A DNA stretch of 64,000 nucleotides, from positions 11,422,001 to 11,486,000 of the forward strand of contig CM043967.1 in the NCBI GenBank assembly GCA_014529385.2, read 5' to 3'. Origin of the DNA: Adiantum capillus-veneris. Its lineage: Eukaryota; Streptophyta; Polypodiopsida; Polypodiales; Pteridaceae. Below are positions 21,841 through 33,392 of the stretch, piece by piece; positions within the stretch are counted from its first letter, which is position 1, and each line of letters starts with the position of its first letter. The notes beneath the pieces were generated by a model, which worked only from the letters and a program-made list of their open reading frames with translations, did not search any database and was not told the origin of the DNA. Made by a program: the position numbers and the translations under genes.

Positions 21841-23037
21841 CATGGGGATGGCTGATGAATTTTCGGATGCATCTCTCTTTTTAACAGGAGCTGTTGCGGA
21901 TGATCTTACAATTACGCAACAACCTAGGATCATCCCCAACATTCCATGGACTTGGTATGAGGAGATGTTTCATTTTCTCGATAGTGGGGAAATGCCTTCA
22001 TTCTTGTCCAATCATCAAAGGAAACGGACGTCTATTAGAAGCAGGAATCTTGAGATTATCATGGGGAATCTTATCGCATGGTTGCGGAGGTCGTGCTCAG
22101 ATGTGTTCTACCACAAGAACAAGAATCGGTTTTGGAGGAAGTCCATACTGGCATTGCAGGGGGCCACTTTGCAGCATTGATCACGACTAGGAAAGTTCTA
22201 CAATCAGGATTATGGTGGCCTACATTGTTTCAAGATGCGAGAAGCTTTGTGCAACAGTGTGATGTGTGTCAGCGTTTGGGACAACCTACTAAAATGTCCA
22301 GAATGCCTTTTCAACCGGTATTGCCTTTGGAGCCTTTTCAAAAATGGGGATTGGATTTTACTGGACCTTTTAAACCAGTAGTAGCAGCTCACAATGGTAA
22401 TAAGTATATTTTGATAGCCACAGATTATGCGACTAAATGGGTGGAGACATGACCTTTGAAAGATAATACTGCAGTTTTTGTTGTTGGGTGTTTATATAAG
22501 GATGTTTCTTCCCGATATGGTTGTCCTATTGAGATGGTTAGTGATCGAGGTAGCCATTCTTTGAATAAGGTGATGGAGAGAATGCTACGATTTTACTTTG
22601 TATTGCATAGAAAATCTTCTCCATATTACCCTCAGGAAAATGGGCAGGTGGAATCAACTAATAAGCAATTGGTTCGTATTCTAACAAAGCTAGTGAATAT
22701 GCATAGAACGGATTGGGATGTGAAACTTCCTTCCACATTGTGGGCTTATTGGACAACATATAAAGTGGCAACAGGATTGACTCTTTTTAGTTGGCATTTG
22801 GTATGGAGGCAATTACCCCAATGGAGCATGTGGTTCCGGAGTTTGCGGATGCTGATTGCGGATAAGCTTCTTTCGGAAGATTCTATAATTTATCGTTTGG
22901 ATGTTTTGCAAGAATTAGATGAAGAGCGATTACGCAGTTTTGCGGTGTTGCAAGATCTGCAGTCCAGGCGAAAGAAATGGCTGGATCGCCCTAAAGCACG
23001 ACAATTTTTACGGGGGGCAGTTGGCCCTTGTATTTAA
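21841..23037 (+). pseudogene. integrase of G
   Basis: A single H2C2 zinc module ([10 protein letters not shown] to CDVCQR) lies at about 22140-22275. The catalytic core follows, with D in WGLDFTGP, D in MVSDRGS and E in GQVESTNK, so the triad is intact. A TGA at 22450-22452 interrupts the core after KWVET. The C-terminal part reaches RRKKWLDRPKARQF and stops at 23035. No chromodomain is visible. Compare B and F, which have two H2C2 modules. Confidence 0.85.
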
Positions 23038-23339
23038 TTCTCGCCTTGGGAAGATGCATGGGAAGCTAAAATTATGGTAGTCGGGACCATTCTGGATTTT
23101 TAAAGCATGCGGGTCCACTTCTTTTTACTTGGAAGATTTGCAGGGGGAGGTGATTTCTATGCCGATGAATGGATTTCGACTACGCAATTATTTTTCACCT
23201 ACCTCGATTCAATGCCCCTTTGCTGTGGTATAAGAGCCGGAAGCCGCCTTAATCATGATTGGGAATTCTTTTGCATGCAATCTTGGAAAGCGGAAAAAGG
23301 GCAATGATGATTGCGACACCATGGCACGTCCTATTTTGA

Positions 23340-25822
23340 GAACTCTTTGTGAGTGGTTAAGTGCATGCAGTTGATACCTTATACTCTCCTCCCGTTTTCT
23401 GCATCACGCTCGCAAGGTTCTATTGTATCATTTCTCTGCTCTTCTGTATCTCTTCGCTACCATGACGGCTTCCTTGCTGCAATGCATTCCATTTACTCTA
23501 GTGCAACAGCTAGCTCTTCGCAGGGTGGATGCTTGGTTGCAAGATTTGCGCCTACGTGTCTTTGCCAACCTGGATTGGCAAGGTATCCCTATTCACCCGC
23601 AGGCCACAACATTGATAGAGCAGCTAGCTACTGGTGATATAGTGCAAATCAACAACCAGCAGATTCAATTGATAGTAGAGAGGATTTCAAGATGCTGCTG
23701 CTTACGCAGGGTGGATGCTTGGTTGCAGGATTTGCGCATGCGTGTCTTTGCCAACCTGGATTCGCAAGGTATCCCTATTCACCCGCGGGCCACAACATTG
23801 ATAGAGCAACTAGCTATTGGTGATATAGTGCAAATCAACAACCAGCAGATTCAATTGATAGTAGAGAGGATTTCAAGATGTTGCTGCTTACCTAGTGATG
23901 GTGTTGTGCGAGCATCGCATGTTATTCCTGTTGCAGAGGCCGAACAAGAGTTTGGCTTGAAAGTAAAGGGTGAGTACAAATTATCAAGGCGCACAAATTC
24001 AGGTGATAAGGGATGCCTATCGCTGGTTTCTTGAGGCAATTTGGCTGCAAGCCAAAACATATATGATTTTGGCCAAAGCACGCAATGTATTGCATTCGGC
24101 CAACTTTGGGTTGGTGCCCTGGGAGGTCACCTAAGAAAAATGTAACCTATCACGTGAGTTCAACAGAAGGGTATTTAAAGTTCTTGAAACTTACAGAAAT
24201 ATATATACACAAGGAGATTATATTTTCAAATTTGATAAAACCTTAAAGATTTTAAAAGAAAAGGGTACATTATATTCCTAACAAAATTCACAGATAAGGG
24301 GTTTACAAACATGTCTTGAACGCACGTGATATGGTAGTTTTACTCATAGTGAACCCCCCGAGGGCCGATGGCGTGGGCAACAATCGTCAGGGAACGGTTG
24401 CTAGCAGAGTGCCAAAGAGTGGTGGCACAGATGGGGCGAAGTACTCCAACAAATACAAAAGCCGGCCAACTACTTACATTGGTGTTTCCATTGAGGAAAG
24501 TTTTCCCTCTCACCCTTCGCCCTCTGTGTCACTTTGAAGATGACAGATTTGTAGTACGTGGTACTACTACGCCCTTGCCACAAACTTAGAGTCATGAAGT
24601 GCCTATTGTGCAGGTAACTCAAACCCCTGTTCGCATTGTGGATATGCTCTGTACATCGACTACAGTGGTAGCCTCTAGTGCACAGGAGATGGCCACTACA
24701 GGAACATTGAACCGAAAGCGAGGTAGGGAGGAAAACCTATTTTCCACACCACCTCCTGCTTCGACATCCACCTTGCCGGAGGATTCCACTGTTGCGCACT
24801 GGAGACGCAGAATTGCAGGAAAGGGCAGCAACCTCCACTTCGGCTGGGACTGGCTCTGCGGGTGCGGATACTTCCTTGCAACAAGAAAATTATGGAGTTA
24901 CTATCACCGCTGCTCCGATGGAGGGGACTCTTCCAGCAGGTTTTGCACAGGGAGACGACTGTCGCAAACCCCTCTGATCAACTAGAGGCATGCATAACAT
25001 TTTTGCAACGTCTTGCGGAGTCTTGATGATCGGCCTGGCCCGCTCCCGCAGCTGAGGCACGCATCACTAAGCTGGAAACACAGATAACGGCTTTGCACGC
25101 TAGCATCGCCGATTTAACAAATCAAAATGTAGCATTAACTACAGCAGCTCGGCGGCAACCTGAAGAAATCCGAACACTAAGGGAGGCTAACTCTGCATTT
25201 GTTGCTTCTATTCAAGAGGAATTTCTTCAATTTTGCGAACACAAAATAGCCTTGCCACTTACTTAGCATCTCATCCTGGTGATGTGATGATTAACATGAA
25301 TGATCTGGATGCCTTAGCAGTGGAGATGCAGTAGGACCTCCATAGTTTTTTGGAGACTCAAATGCAGAGTTGGAGATCAAGGCTGTCTGCCAAGGTGAAC
25401 ACAAAAACCAACTCAGCAGGTTGTGATGAGGCAACCTGAGCCATAGAGCAAGTGATTCAGCGCCTTCGTAAGGAGCGGCGCAGAGTATGTTTTTGGGTGG
25501 AGACTTTGGCTCATTCATTCTCCCTCAATCTTTTGCCATGTCCTCCTTTTTGGCCTGCACTGAACAGATACTTGTCTTGGTATTATCCTTTGCATACGCC
25601 TCTTGCTCCCTTGCCACAGGCACCTCAGTCTATTTCTTTGCCAATGTAATTCATTCCAAGGGATCCTTGGCCGGAGCAACCTGAGATAGATCCATAGCTA
25701 TTGGCCGAGGTGTATCGGGCTCATCGCCAGGATTTTCAGGGATTTGGCTATATCGATGTTTCCTCCTTACCAGATCAGGTGGAGGAACAACAACCAGAAC
25801 CTTCGACACGGAGGGGCTAAGG
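23340..25822 (+). pseudogene. third ORF of G (envelope position, coiled coil)
   Basis: The coding trace begins near 23420 and contains a 62-aa segment repeated in tandem (RRVDAWLQDLRLRVFANLD). It continues through frameshifts with a Ser/Thr/Pro-rich middle (24500-24850). A coiled-coil stretch lies at about 25050-25230 (RITKLETQITALHAS, RTLREANSAFVASIQEEF). The end (VEEQQPEPSTRRG, then TAA at about 25820) lies 35 bases before the 3' LTR. It shows no clear similarity to the A/F third ORF apart from position and coiled coil. Its function is unknown. Confidence 0.6.
23521..23892 (+). repeat. 186-bp tandem duplication in third ORF of G
   Basis: The block starting CAGGGTGGATGCTTGG at 23521 recurs at 23707, an offset of 186 bases (62 codons), so the frame is kept. 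The two copies are nearly identical, much closer than the LTR pair. The duplication is therefore young, or the copies have been homogenised. Confidence 0.9.
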
Positions 25823-25855
25823 TGTGCGTTCGTGCAATCCACCGTGCGTGCCAAG

Positions 25856-26238
25856 TGTTACGCCATAAGTCGCACAGTGCGGTCCTACGGAGGTCTAAAC
25901 ATTGCGGACTAGGAGTCATGCGGCTTTGGGACAGTTCTTCATAGGATATCATGGGACAAGACGGGGTTTTGTACCATTCCCGATCTGCACTAGAGCAGCG
26001 GTTGTATATGGGGGGGCATACCAGTCTTTGGGGATATCTCTAATATTCATGTTATCAATATACCTTCCCTCTTATACTCTGTGTTCGGTTGCATATCAAT
26101 GAAGAAGACGGTGTTTTGTTTCTGTAACTTGTCTTCTGTTCTGTCTTCCTGTGTTTTGATGTTCATATAATGTAAGGTAGTGTTAGGGTAATCATTCCCG
26201 TAATGCTTATTGCTCCTCTGCAGGCAATAGCCATTACA
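25856..26238 (+). mobile_element. 3' LTR of G
   Basis: It has 383 bases, TGTTACG to CCATTACA, and is followed by ATTGG (26239-26243). A purine-rich word CGGAGGGGCTAAGG ends about 35 bases upstream and may be the polypurine tract, although it is not adjacent to the LTR. Confidence 0.92.
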
Positions 26239-26243
26239 ATTGG

Positions 26244-27118
26244 CTAGGGGGAGAGGGGTCCAATAAGCTTGCAGCATGTAGAAATTTTGCCCAAAGCAAG
26301 GAAGGGGGGCGCTAGGGGGATATACTCCACACACACACTCATTTACAAAGGCATGCTCACTTGGTGAAAGTTGAGGAGCACCACCTCCTTCTCCAAGCTT
26401 GTGAGAGTGAAAGCCTACACCAACAATCTTGGCTATGGAATGCAAATACAACCAAGAGTCATGCTTAAATGCTTAAGCTTGCCATCTTCTCCATCTTCAT
26501 TACTCTGATATTATGTATGCTAGCAAGAAGAGTAATGATAAGATAGGAACTATTTATTTCTCCTATGAATGTTTCTTCTTCCTCTTCCCTATGCTCATTC
26601 CCCACTAGCTCTCTCCACCTTCGAAGGTGTTTGAGGCCTTTCTCCTATGGAATGTTTATTCTTCCTCTTCTCTATCCACATTCCCCGCTAGCTCTCTCCA
26701 CCTTTGAAGGTGTTTGAGGCCTTGGGACTTAGGCTTACAATAGTTAATGCTTTCTTCAAGTTTATGTTATGCTTGTGATGCATGAAGCTTTCCATCTTCA
26801 TTGCATCACCTAGGTTACAAGGAACACAAAGATTGTATTGTACCAAGTCTCTTGCTGAGAGAAACTATAATACAAAATGCCTATTGGAGGGGGGACTGGC
26901 TCCATATGAATGCGGTCCTCAACTATTGTCATGTTCTCTAAACTCTCTCTCTCTCTCTCTTGAAAAATTATTGTTCATGCCAAGTTAACTAAGTACCATG
27001 TTTATGTTGCTACCATCAATTAAGTTCAACCGCTATGCTCACAAAGAATCTCTCAAAAGTGATTCACCTAATTTCCTAATTCCGCTACTCTCAAAGTTCG
27101 TAGGAAATTTCCATTACA
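26244..27118 (+). mobile_element. E2 5' LTR, second part
   Basis: It continues the E2 LTR after G. Positions 26370-26560 match 1-200 in reverse complement, which ties it to family E. It contains a duplicated segment (TTCTTCCTCTTC to GGTGTTTGAGGCCTT, near 26566-26635 and 26649-26724) and a CT microsatellite at about 26945-26960. It ends CCATTACA at 27118, just before the primer site. Confidence 0.85.
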
Positions 27119-27119
27119 T

Positions 27120-27131
27120 TGGTATCAGAGC
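27120..27131 (+). promoter_or_regulatory. primer binding site of E2 (tRNA-iMet type)
   Basis: TGGTATCAGAGC starts two bases after the LTR end at 27118. The E1 copy is at 63808-63819 on the minus strand. A leader to 27530 follows; it matches 63455-63807 in reverse complement. Confidence 0.92.
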
Positions 27132-27530
27132 ATTTGGTTTCTCTTTTCTTGCTTAAGAAGAGGGGTCCTTAAGTAGACTATTAATGGTTGTTTTTGTTAA
27201 TTATATTAGGGTAAGTGGGTCTGGGATCCATTATCAATTTTGTTGAGCCCACTATGTGGGATATGGTGCACACCTCGGGAGCTTTGGTCTTAATAATGGA
27301 GTCTTTTTAGACTTGTACGGATTTGCCATTATTGAGCCATAAGAATTCCGAAAGGAGCTATCCCTCGGCAACTTTGCTATGTTAGACTCACTCCACTACT
27401 CTCTATAATTAACCAATTCGAGTTGTGGGTGTAGATACTTAAGTGCCTATTTTCAAAGGCTAAGAGGAGTAGCAACTAAGGTTTTGAATTGCCAAAGCAT
27501 ACACTAAGTAAACACATAAGTTTAATTAAC

Positions 27531-28890
27531 ATGGCTGACAATAACCAAGAGAGTAGAATGAACATTGATAATTTTAATTTTGTACATGAAGGTGTTAATG
27601 ACGATGCCCCCAGGTTTGTTAATTATCTTGTTACTAAGTTGCAACAAGCTATGGGCAACCCCTCTTCTCAAGCCGAAGTTACTCAAAAACTTTGTGCTTA
27701 TGGGATTTCCTTTCCTCACAAAGAGGAGAGAAAGTTAGGAGGCCTCTTGTTGAGACCCCCAAAAGAAGACTCTCTCCCATACAAGAGGAGGAATCCAAAG
27801 AAAGAGAAAGTAATGACTCTCTAAGTTCCTCAAAAGATGTGTCTCCATGAAGATGGGGGTCTAGACGATCGCCAACTCCTCCCAAGAGAAAACGGTCAAC
27901 TCATAGTCCTTCTCTTCGTCACTCCAAAAGGGAAGAGAGGAAACAAAGGAAGAAAAGGGGAAGAAAGAGGTCACCCTCTTCTTCTAATTCTTCACCTTCC
28001 TCCTCTTTCGATGAAAGCTATGGCTATTCTCCTAGAGAATACAAGAGGGGAGGACATTGCAAGTCTTACCCTGCATGACAAAGGTCACAAAAGCTAAAAA
28101 AGTTCAAAGAGGGAGGAAAGAGTATCTCTTTTCTCACCTATGATGGCACCTTTGGTGCTAACAACAAAGTATTGGCCTTCATCCAACAATTTGATGCGGC
28201 CTTTGGAGACCAGGGCTTCATGGAGTCCTCCAAACTACGCCATGTAGCTATGCACTTCCAAAAATCGGCTCGTCAATGGTGGGCTAGCCTTTGTGGCAAC
28301 GACAAAGCCCCAAAGACATGGAAAACTTTACGAGTTTCCATCATGAATCAATTCCTCGCAAGTGATGCAAAGGACAAAGTGCTTACCAAATGGTGAAGTT
28401 TAAAGCTTCTCTCTCATGAGTCTATCCACAAATATGTGGACAAGTTTGGAGATTTACATCTCAAGACTACTACCTTTCAAAAGATAGAATTTTTCATACA
28501 AAAGAAACAATTTTGTGTGGGATTACCCAAAGAGATGGCCAAGTATGTCAACTCTCAACAGCCTGGTTCTATCACCAAAGTAATCTACCACACCGTGGCT
28601 GCTTTGCGCATCAATTTCCAACAAGGGGCTAGATGGAATGTCAAGTCCATGGAAAATAAAGACAAAAGTGATGCCAAGGGAAAAACCAATTGCCCAAAAT
28701 TCTTACCAAGGCCATTCCAAAAACAACAACAACAATCGGTACAAGGAGCAGGGAGTTTACAAAGGTAAATATAAACTCTCTCCTAAAGAGCTAGAAGTTT
28801 TTTGTAAGGACCACAAATGTTTTAAGTGTGGGGAGCAAGGCCATGGTTATCGTCCTTGCCCCAAGAGAATTTCCCTCAATGAGTCTCCAA
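27531..28890 (+). pseudogene. gag of E2
   Basis: The start MADNNQESRMNIDNF at 27531 is shared with E1 gag. A basic, Ser/Arg-rich stretch lies at about 27880-28090 and is frameshifted. The gag core follows from about 28110 (SFLTYDGTFGANNKVLAF, QFDAAFGD, AMHFQKSARQWWASL). A zinc knuckle CFKCGEQGHGYRPC (CX2CX4HX4C) is at about 28820-28861. Stops and shifts lie near 27824, 28077 and 28396. The frame is lost at about 28890, where B integrase sequence begins in the opposite direction. Confidence 0.85.
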
Positions 28891-29464
28891 TACAATTGGT
28901 TCCCAATAAGAGCATAGTCTCTTGCTTCAGTTTCAATTGCTCTTTGACGGCGTTCACTCATATCCTCAGGAAATGTTCTGCTCAATAAGTAAGTAACCAG
29001 ATAATTACTCCACTTAGGAACAGGTGATATTTGAAACAATGTTACATGAGGAATGGGTGTTTTTTTTTTACATTGAGGGCAATCCTTTACAAAAGATCTA
29101 ACATCTCTCCTCATAGTCGGCCAAAATACTCCAAGTCTCAAGATTTGTTGCATAGTTTGGTCTTCCGCAAAGTGAAGTCCTACTATGGAAACATGTGCTT
29201 GACTTAGGTACTGTTCTTTTTCTTCAGGGTTAATGCATAAGAGCAATACTTCGTCTCAAATTCTTTTGTATAGCCTTCCAGCTGTAATTGATACATAGCC
29301 AATCGGTCGATTAATCCGATTGTGATAGGAAGTGGTATTTGTGAATCCACTTGAGCTATTGTCATTAATGACACAATGTTTTCCGACCATCTAGGTATCA
29401 TTTCTACAGAGAACAAATAGGCATCTGGTAGATCATCGTCTACCCCTTTAGGTGATTCTCCTAA
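28891..29464 (-). pseudogene. RNase H to integrase linker with first H2C2 module, element B
   Basis: After RNase H comes a MIPRWSENIVSL-type linker, then an H2C2 module (QAHVSIVGLHF, VFWPTMRRDV, KDCPQCKKK). A second copy of the linker begins after it (PVPKWSNYLVTYL, then EARDYALIGNQLYWR), and the sequence is cut there. F has the same arrangement with the second H2C2 module preserved. B therefore probably also had two. The catalytic core is missing. Confidence 0.7.
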
Positions 29465-30950
29465 AACAATCCTTGATAAATGATCTGCACGTTGATGTGT
29501 AGTGCCTTTTTTTACAACCACAGTGAAATCAAATTTGAGAAGAATGATGGACCATCTCACTATTCTCCCTGTGTTGCATGGCTTGTTGACCAAATACAAC
29601 AAAGCTTGGTGGTCCACAAAGAACACAAACTTGTTGGCTAATAGGTAATGTCTATACTTTTTAACGGCATAGATCATTCATAGTCCTTCTCTTTCGCTGG
29701 TGGTGTAATTCTTTTCTTCCATGTTCAATTGTCAGCTAGCATAAGAAATAGGAAAGTCAATTTTCCCATCTCCTGGTTGAGCTAGTATACAACCGATAGA
29801 AAAATTAGAAGCATCTATATGTACATGGAATACCTTATCCCAATCTGGTGCTTTCAATATTGGAGCTGAGGTGAGAGCTTGCTTAAGCTTCATGAAGGAT
29901 TCTTCACATGCCTCGGTCCATTCAAAGTGCGTAATCAAGCTATACATGGGTTTTGCAATTATAGCGTACATGTAGATGAACCGTCGGTAATATACATAAT
30001 GTCCCATGAAGGCTTGTACCCCCTTGGCTGTTGTTGGTCTAGGCAAATCAACAATGACATGAATCTTCTCAATATCAGTAGCTATGCCATTTTTAGACAC
30101 TATATGTCGAAGAATTTTTCCTTGTCTTCCCATGAATGTGCACTTTTCAGGATTTAAGCAAATCCTATAAAGTCTACATTTTTCGAATGCCTTTTTGAGG
30201 TGTTCAAAATGATCATCTCGGATTGATTAATATACGCATAGATCAAGCATATATACTTCTAAGAATTTCCTAAGATATTCTTTGAAAGCATGGCTCATCA
30301 ACCTTTGAAACATGGCTGGAGCATTAGTTAACCCAAATGGCATAACCAGATAGGCAAATATACCCCATTCTGTTGCAAAAGCAGTTTTGTGCTGATCTTT
30401 TGGGTCAACCAAAAGTTGATTGTATCCCGAAAAGCCGTCTAAGAAGCTGTAGGCTTATTTTCCTGCAACTCGTTCTAAAACATGCTCAGTTATCGAAAGA
30501 GGAAAGTTGTCTATGATGGTAGCTGCATTCACCTTTTTGAGATTAACACACACTCGTAATTCTCCATTCTTCTTGGGTACTACCACAATTGGAGACACCC
30601 AATCTGTGTGTTCAATTTTGTAAATGAATTCGGCTTCCTTTAGTTTTTTAATCTCTTCTTTGATCTTCCTAGAAAATGTTTCGTTATACGTGTATAGTCT
30701 CTGTCTACTTATCTTCGCGTCATCTCTCATGAGTATAGTATGTTGACAGATTTCTGGATCAACACCCTTGAGATCCAAGCGAAGATATCTCGGTATTATT
30801 TTAACAAGCTCAGCAAAAGCTTTTCTTCTTCTTCTATTAGGTCATTCGCAATGTAAGCAGGTCTAGGCTCTTCTCCTGGTTCAGCCAAGTCTACCCTTTT
30901 AGCGTTTTCAGGCCCTTCGTAAGATTCGCCTGTTTCCGTAGTTCCCTAAC
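29465..30950 (-). pseudogene. reverse transcriptase and RNase H of B
   Basis: RT fingers are at 30778-30455 (DLKGVDPEICQHTI, WVSPIVVVPKKNG, CVNLKKVNAATI). The palm at 30412-30227 has [16 protein letters not shown], but the catalytic box reads YMLD instead of YMDD, so a key Asp is lost. The connection (GRQGKILRHIVS, FMGHYVYYRRFI) is at 30133 and onward. RNase H ends near 29465 (VDHQALLYLVNKPCNTGRI, ADHLSRI). Several stops interrupt the frame. Sequence words match F pol throughout. Confidence 0.85.
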
Positions 30951-31784
30951 AGGTTGTTCAATTATTATTTTTCAATCTTGGAGGGTATACTTTTTGTAAT
31001 GGGATGAAACATGCATTACATCCTTACCGTCCTCTTCTGTGGTTTCCATTTCAGTTGTGTATATCTTCTTTAGAGCTTTTTTCAACTCTTGATATTTCTT
31101 TTTCCGCTCGACTCTGGTCATGAGTGGTTTCTTATCTTGTGATTTTTCTTGAGTACCCTTCCTTGTTTTTCTCGATGTTTGAGACATTTCTGAGTTTTTG
31201 TTTGAAGGATATCTGCCATTTATTTTGTCCTTGACACAATCATTAGCATCTATCTGCATCAGGAATTGTGTTTAACTGGAGACTAATGGCATAGGTCATG
31301 TTTTCACAATTTTGGTGTCTCTCTTTCGTCTATACCATTTTTGTCTTCTTGATTTCTGGTTTGGAAAGTCAAAAAACTTTTCCTCCCCTCCTTTTAAGAG
31401 TAACTTAGCTCTCATATGCTCTTTCTCTGACCCCGAATCTTCTGAGGTAGCTGAGTGTTCATCTAACTCATCAGTTGCATCGTAATAGAGGTCTGAAAAG
31501 ACTTGTTGAGCTTTTATTAAGTCCTTGGGTTCCTCATCTTCGTTGTCAATGTTGAGGATTGAAATAATTTGGATGAGAATTATGTCGTAGCCATCCTCAT
31601 TGCAAAATTGAGTAGGCATAGACGTATTCAAACATATATCCATTGTTGCTAAAATTTGAGTCCACTCTAATGGCTCAAATAAATGCTCTAGAAAGGGTTC
31701 AGGTACGTAGGCTTCGTCAATGCAGTCCCTTTCTAGGATACATTCTTCTCGTCTTACACTTCCGTTTTCTGAAGCTCCACACAT
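30951..31784 (-). pseudogene. protease to RT linker of B
   Basis: An acidic, low-complexity coding trace runs from 31784 (MCGASENGSVRREECILER) to about 31296 and then a Lys-rich part to 30972. The words CGAS, RREECILER, PEPFLEHLFEPLEW and FCNEDGYD match the same place in F (CGASH, KREECVLER, PEPFLEDALEPLEW, FCDKDGYD). It is thus a real but unassigned part of the polyprotein in this lineage. Confidence 0.6.
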
Positions 31785-32345
31785 TCAAATAGGAGTGTCT
31801 TTGTTTAACCAGGATGGGAGTTTGGTTTCAGCCGAAGAGACTGAATCAAACTCTTGGATAGGTGTTTTCAAGACATCTCTATAAGTGTGATCTTTTAGAT
31901 TGACTCTTGTTATAGATCCCACTTGCTTCCAGTACAGATAGTTGTTTCCCCAATCTTGGATTAGTTGTACCTGTCGCATGAAAGGTCTTCCCAATATGAT
32001 TTCATAGTTGAGTTTTTTCCCAAAATCTACTATAGCAAAAGTGTGTTGATATTCAATTCCACAGGAATTGACTATCACTTTTTCAAGCAGCCCTAAAGGT
32101 CTCTCAATGTGTCCGTCAACCAACTACAATTTCATTCGAGTTTGTCTGATGTCTGGCTGTCCCCAAGATTCCCATATTGCTTTAGTGGCTATGGCTATGC
32201 CATCTCCACTATCCCGTATCACCATGGTTTCAATGTCATTATATTTCACTGGGAGGGTGGTGTTTCCTTCTTCCCCTTCATAATACTCTCCGACTTTGTT
32301 CATAGGACCTGATCGAATCTCTTTGTTTTCCATTTCATTTTTCAA
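31785..32345 (-). pseudogene. retropepsin of B
   Basis: The active-site word is VIRDSGDGIAIATKAIWE, with the DSG triad intact but Asp where Ala is usual. The second half has VNSCGIEYQHTFAIVDF and ILGRPFMRQ. A stop at 32124 divides the two halves. F has the same words (GIEYEHTFAIVDF, ILGRPLLRQ). Confidence 0.8.
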
Positions 32346-33392
32346 ATTTTCCCAAATTCTTCGAGATTAACCCCGTTATCCCCACTTCTCTAGGGTTTTC
32401 TGTAAATCATCCCACAAGTATGGTCTAAGTTTTAACAGTTCTCCCAAAGTAAGAGTGCATTGGATGGTGTAGACATGATTGAATGAATGTTGTCTATTTC
32501 TAGGATCTGCTCATCTCTTATTACTTGAGTGGTCTTGCACACGATGGATTCATCTTCGTTATCTCCCAAGTAAGAAGTTAGTGTTTTTAATGTCAATGGT
32601 TTCGACATTCCTGAAGCTTCCGGTCCGCAATCCCCGTACGAGGATTGTAAATCCATGTTCATATCAGAAGGTAGGTTATGCAACCAGACTTCCTCTATAG
32701 GGGCTGACTTTAGAGTTAGGCTCCCAGCATTGATCTCTCTTACTTTTTTCCATAAGTGTCCTGGCCAGTCTTCCTCTACGAATGGAGTTCCGTCTAAGGC
32801 ATCTTCGATGTCCTGCACTATAAGCTCTGGTTCATTTGTTTCAAGGTGGGGTTCTGCCACCACATCGGATTTTGCTTTTGTTTCTTCTACCGCAAGCTCT
32901 TCAGGTTTTCCAGCATTTCTTGTGTGATTCTTACAAAATTTTGATAAGCTTTCAGCTTAGCTACTTCCATGTCTAGAGATGGATAGTTTATCCACTTGTT
33001 TTCCATGTTTTGCCCTGCTTTAAGTCCTGCTTGGTAGGCTTCCAAGGCGGCATTAATAGGCTCAAAAATTTTATCAACCAGAATGGATCCTCCAGACTTC
33101 ACGGTCGTTTCCTTGAATTCACTGCCAGTTTCTTTTAACTTGTCATGGGCTAGCTTCTTTGCTTTCTCTTCGATTTCAACCCATTGTTTTTGTTTTCTCA
33201 TCTCATATCTTTTGCTTCTGCTCCTTTTGATTCTTTGAGAAGAAACTTTTGTGTTCTCTGAATCATCAGAGAAGTTTTGTTTCTTTTTCTTTGCCTGGGC
33301 TCTAGTGATTACCTTGATTGGAACAATCGGTTCACTCTCTGATGAGCTACTAGGCATCACTTGGACTACGTTTAATACGGTTTTACCCTTGT
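32346..33392 (-). pseudogene. gag to protease linker of B
   Basis: The N-terminal part is Lys/Arg-rich (ITRAQAKKKKQNF, KRSRSKRYEMRKQKQW) and continues as an acidic and amphipathic stretch (LEAYQAGLKAGQNMEN, DIEDALDGTPFVEEDWPG). The motif ITRAQAKK or VTRAQAQR is shared with F at about 58570. It carries no known domain, but the shared order and words with F indicate a conserved polyprotein segment. Confidence 0.55.

Larger units (their letters stand above)
17347..26238 (+). mobile_element. complete gypsy-type element G with target duplication
   Basis: This 8,892-base element has two 383-base LTRs (17347-17729 and 25856-26238), both starting TGTTACG and ending CCATTACA. It is flanked by the 5-base duplication ATTGG at 17342-17346 and 26239-26243. 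Inside, in order, are gag, protease, RT, RNase H, integrase and a third ORF with a coiled coil, all on the plus strand and all broken. The LTRs differ at about 29 positions by eye (about 92% identical), mostly transitions, with no length change. The integrase shows no chromodomain, and the extra 3' ORF suits the Tat/Athila side of gypsy; that placement is inference. Confidence 0.93.
16431..28890 (+). mobile_element. family E element E2 (5' LTR, leader and gag only), split by G
   Basis: This plus-strand element starts at TGTCATAAAA (16431). Its 5' LTR continues to 17346, is interrupted by element G, resumes at 26244 and ends CCATTACA at 27118, giving about 1.79 kb of LTR. An initiator-Met primer site, a 400-base leader and gag follow. 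The gag matches E1 gag (42642-43877, minus) closely. At about 28890 the sequence switches to the integrase region of B in opposite orientation, so pol and the 3' LTR are missing. Confidence 0.85.
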
